14,608 nt of DNA from Actinomycetes bacterium (GTDB lineage: Bacteria > Actinomycetota > Acidimicrobiia > Spongiisociales > UBA5794). Below are positions 14,372 to 14,608 of this stretch, one piece after another. The position numbers and the translations under genes were made by a program. Every line of letters starts with the position of its first letter. Positions within the stretch are counted from its first letter, which is position 1. Below the pieces are notes generated by a model. That model was not told where the DNA came from. It saw nothing but the letters and a program-made list of their open reading frames with translations, and did not search any database. The stretch is from the NCBI GenBank assembly GCA_023336875.1, contig JAMBLH010000238.1, forward strand, positions 1-14,608. The letters run 5' to 3'.

Positions 14372-14595
14372 TAGCTGTGGAGCAGCTCGAAGAACGGCGG
14401 GAACGTTCCAATAGCGCCAAGGATGCCAAGTGTCAGTCCGATGTAGAAAGCGGGCTTCATCTCAACGTCCTTCTTACGCCACAGCAGGTCGAGGATCAAC
14501 CAGCTGATGAGCCATGCAAGGATCGCCAGTGTGCTTTTGCCGGCAAGCGGCCCAACACCCTGTCCCCACTCCCACCAGAGGAGGAAGCTCTTCAC
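14371..14595 (-). CDS. Small two-helix membrane protein, unknown function (possibly 5'-partial)
   Basis: An unrecognised protein of 74 residues from GTG 14595, with two hydrophobic helices (about 20-38 and 49-69) separated by a charged loop (WRKKDVEMK) and a tryptophan-rich N-terminus (LLWWEWGQG). The frame stays open for the 13 bases to the window edge, so the real start may lie outside and this may be only the C-terminal part of a longer protein. Its stop overlaps the next gene's start (TAATG). Function cannot be assigned. Confidence 0.65.
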   Translation of the reverse strand: MKSFLLWWEWGQGVGPLAGKSTLAILAWLISWLILDLLWRKKDVEMKPAFYIGLTLGILGAIGTFPPFFELLHS

Positions 14596-14608
14596 GCTGG
14601 CACTGATC

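Overview
The window looks like chromosomal DNA from a moderately high-GC actinobacterium, most likely an uncultured member of the Acidimicrobiia or a nearby lineage. This is an inference from base composition, protein style, frequent GTG starts and GlnR-like motifs; there is no rRNA or other marker to settle it. Genes are tightly packed on both strands. I see no tRNA, rRNA, CRISPR array, transposase or phage gene.

Left part (1-4330): the 5' part of gcvP (glycine dehydrogenase of the glycine cleavage system) runs off the left edge. A clear tandem glycine riboswitch precedes it, with a hairpin just before the gcvP ribosome binding site. A 15-bp inverted repeat separates this unit from an MMPL-family membrane transporter (minus strand). 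The transporter diverges from a TetR-family repressor (plus strand). Their shared intergenic region carries four regularly placed operator half-sites that overlap a good promoter for the transporter, a classic substrate-responsive efflux arrangement.

Middle (4328-7494, minus strand): an SRAP-domain DNA-damage protein, a flavin-containing monooxygenase and a YbhN/LPG-synthase-like membrane protein lie head to tail, in transcription order from 7494 down to 4328. Diverging from them is an ABC exporter pair (ATPase 7580-8515, permease 8512-9336).

Centre-right (9413-11635, minus strand): a DrrAB-like ABC exporter (ATPase then permease) is translationally coupled to a phosphinothricin-acetyltransferase-like GNAT enzyme through overlapping stop and start codons. 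This suggests modification plus export of a small molecule.

Right part (11640-14608): an ammonium transporter gene with a signal peptide is preceded by five half-sites on an exact 11-bp period, resembling GlnR boxes. A strong bidirectional hairpin terminator follows it. Converging on that terminator is a stand-alone 5'-3' exonuclease (PolA N-domain/FEN type), preceded by two tiny two-helix membrane proteins at the right edge.

The most unusual non-gene signal is a pair of short intergenic tracts (about 7497-7550 and 13136-13170) built on a 7-bp period with a recurring GAC triplet. They share an 11-mer and may belong to a dispersed heptanucleotide repeat family.
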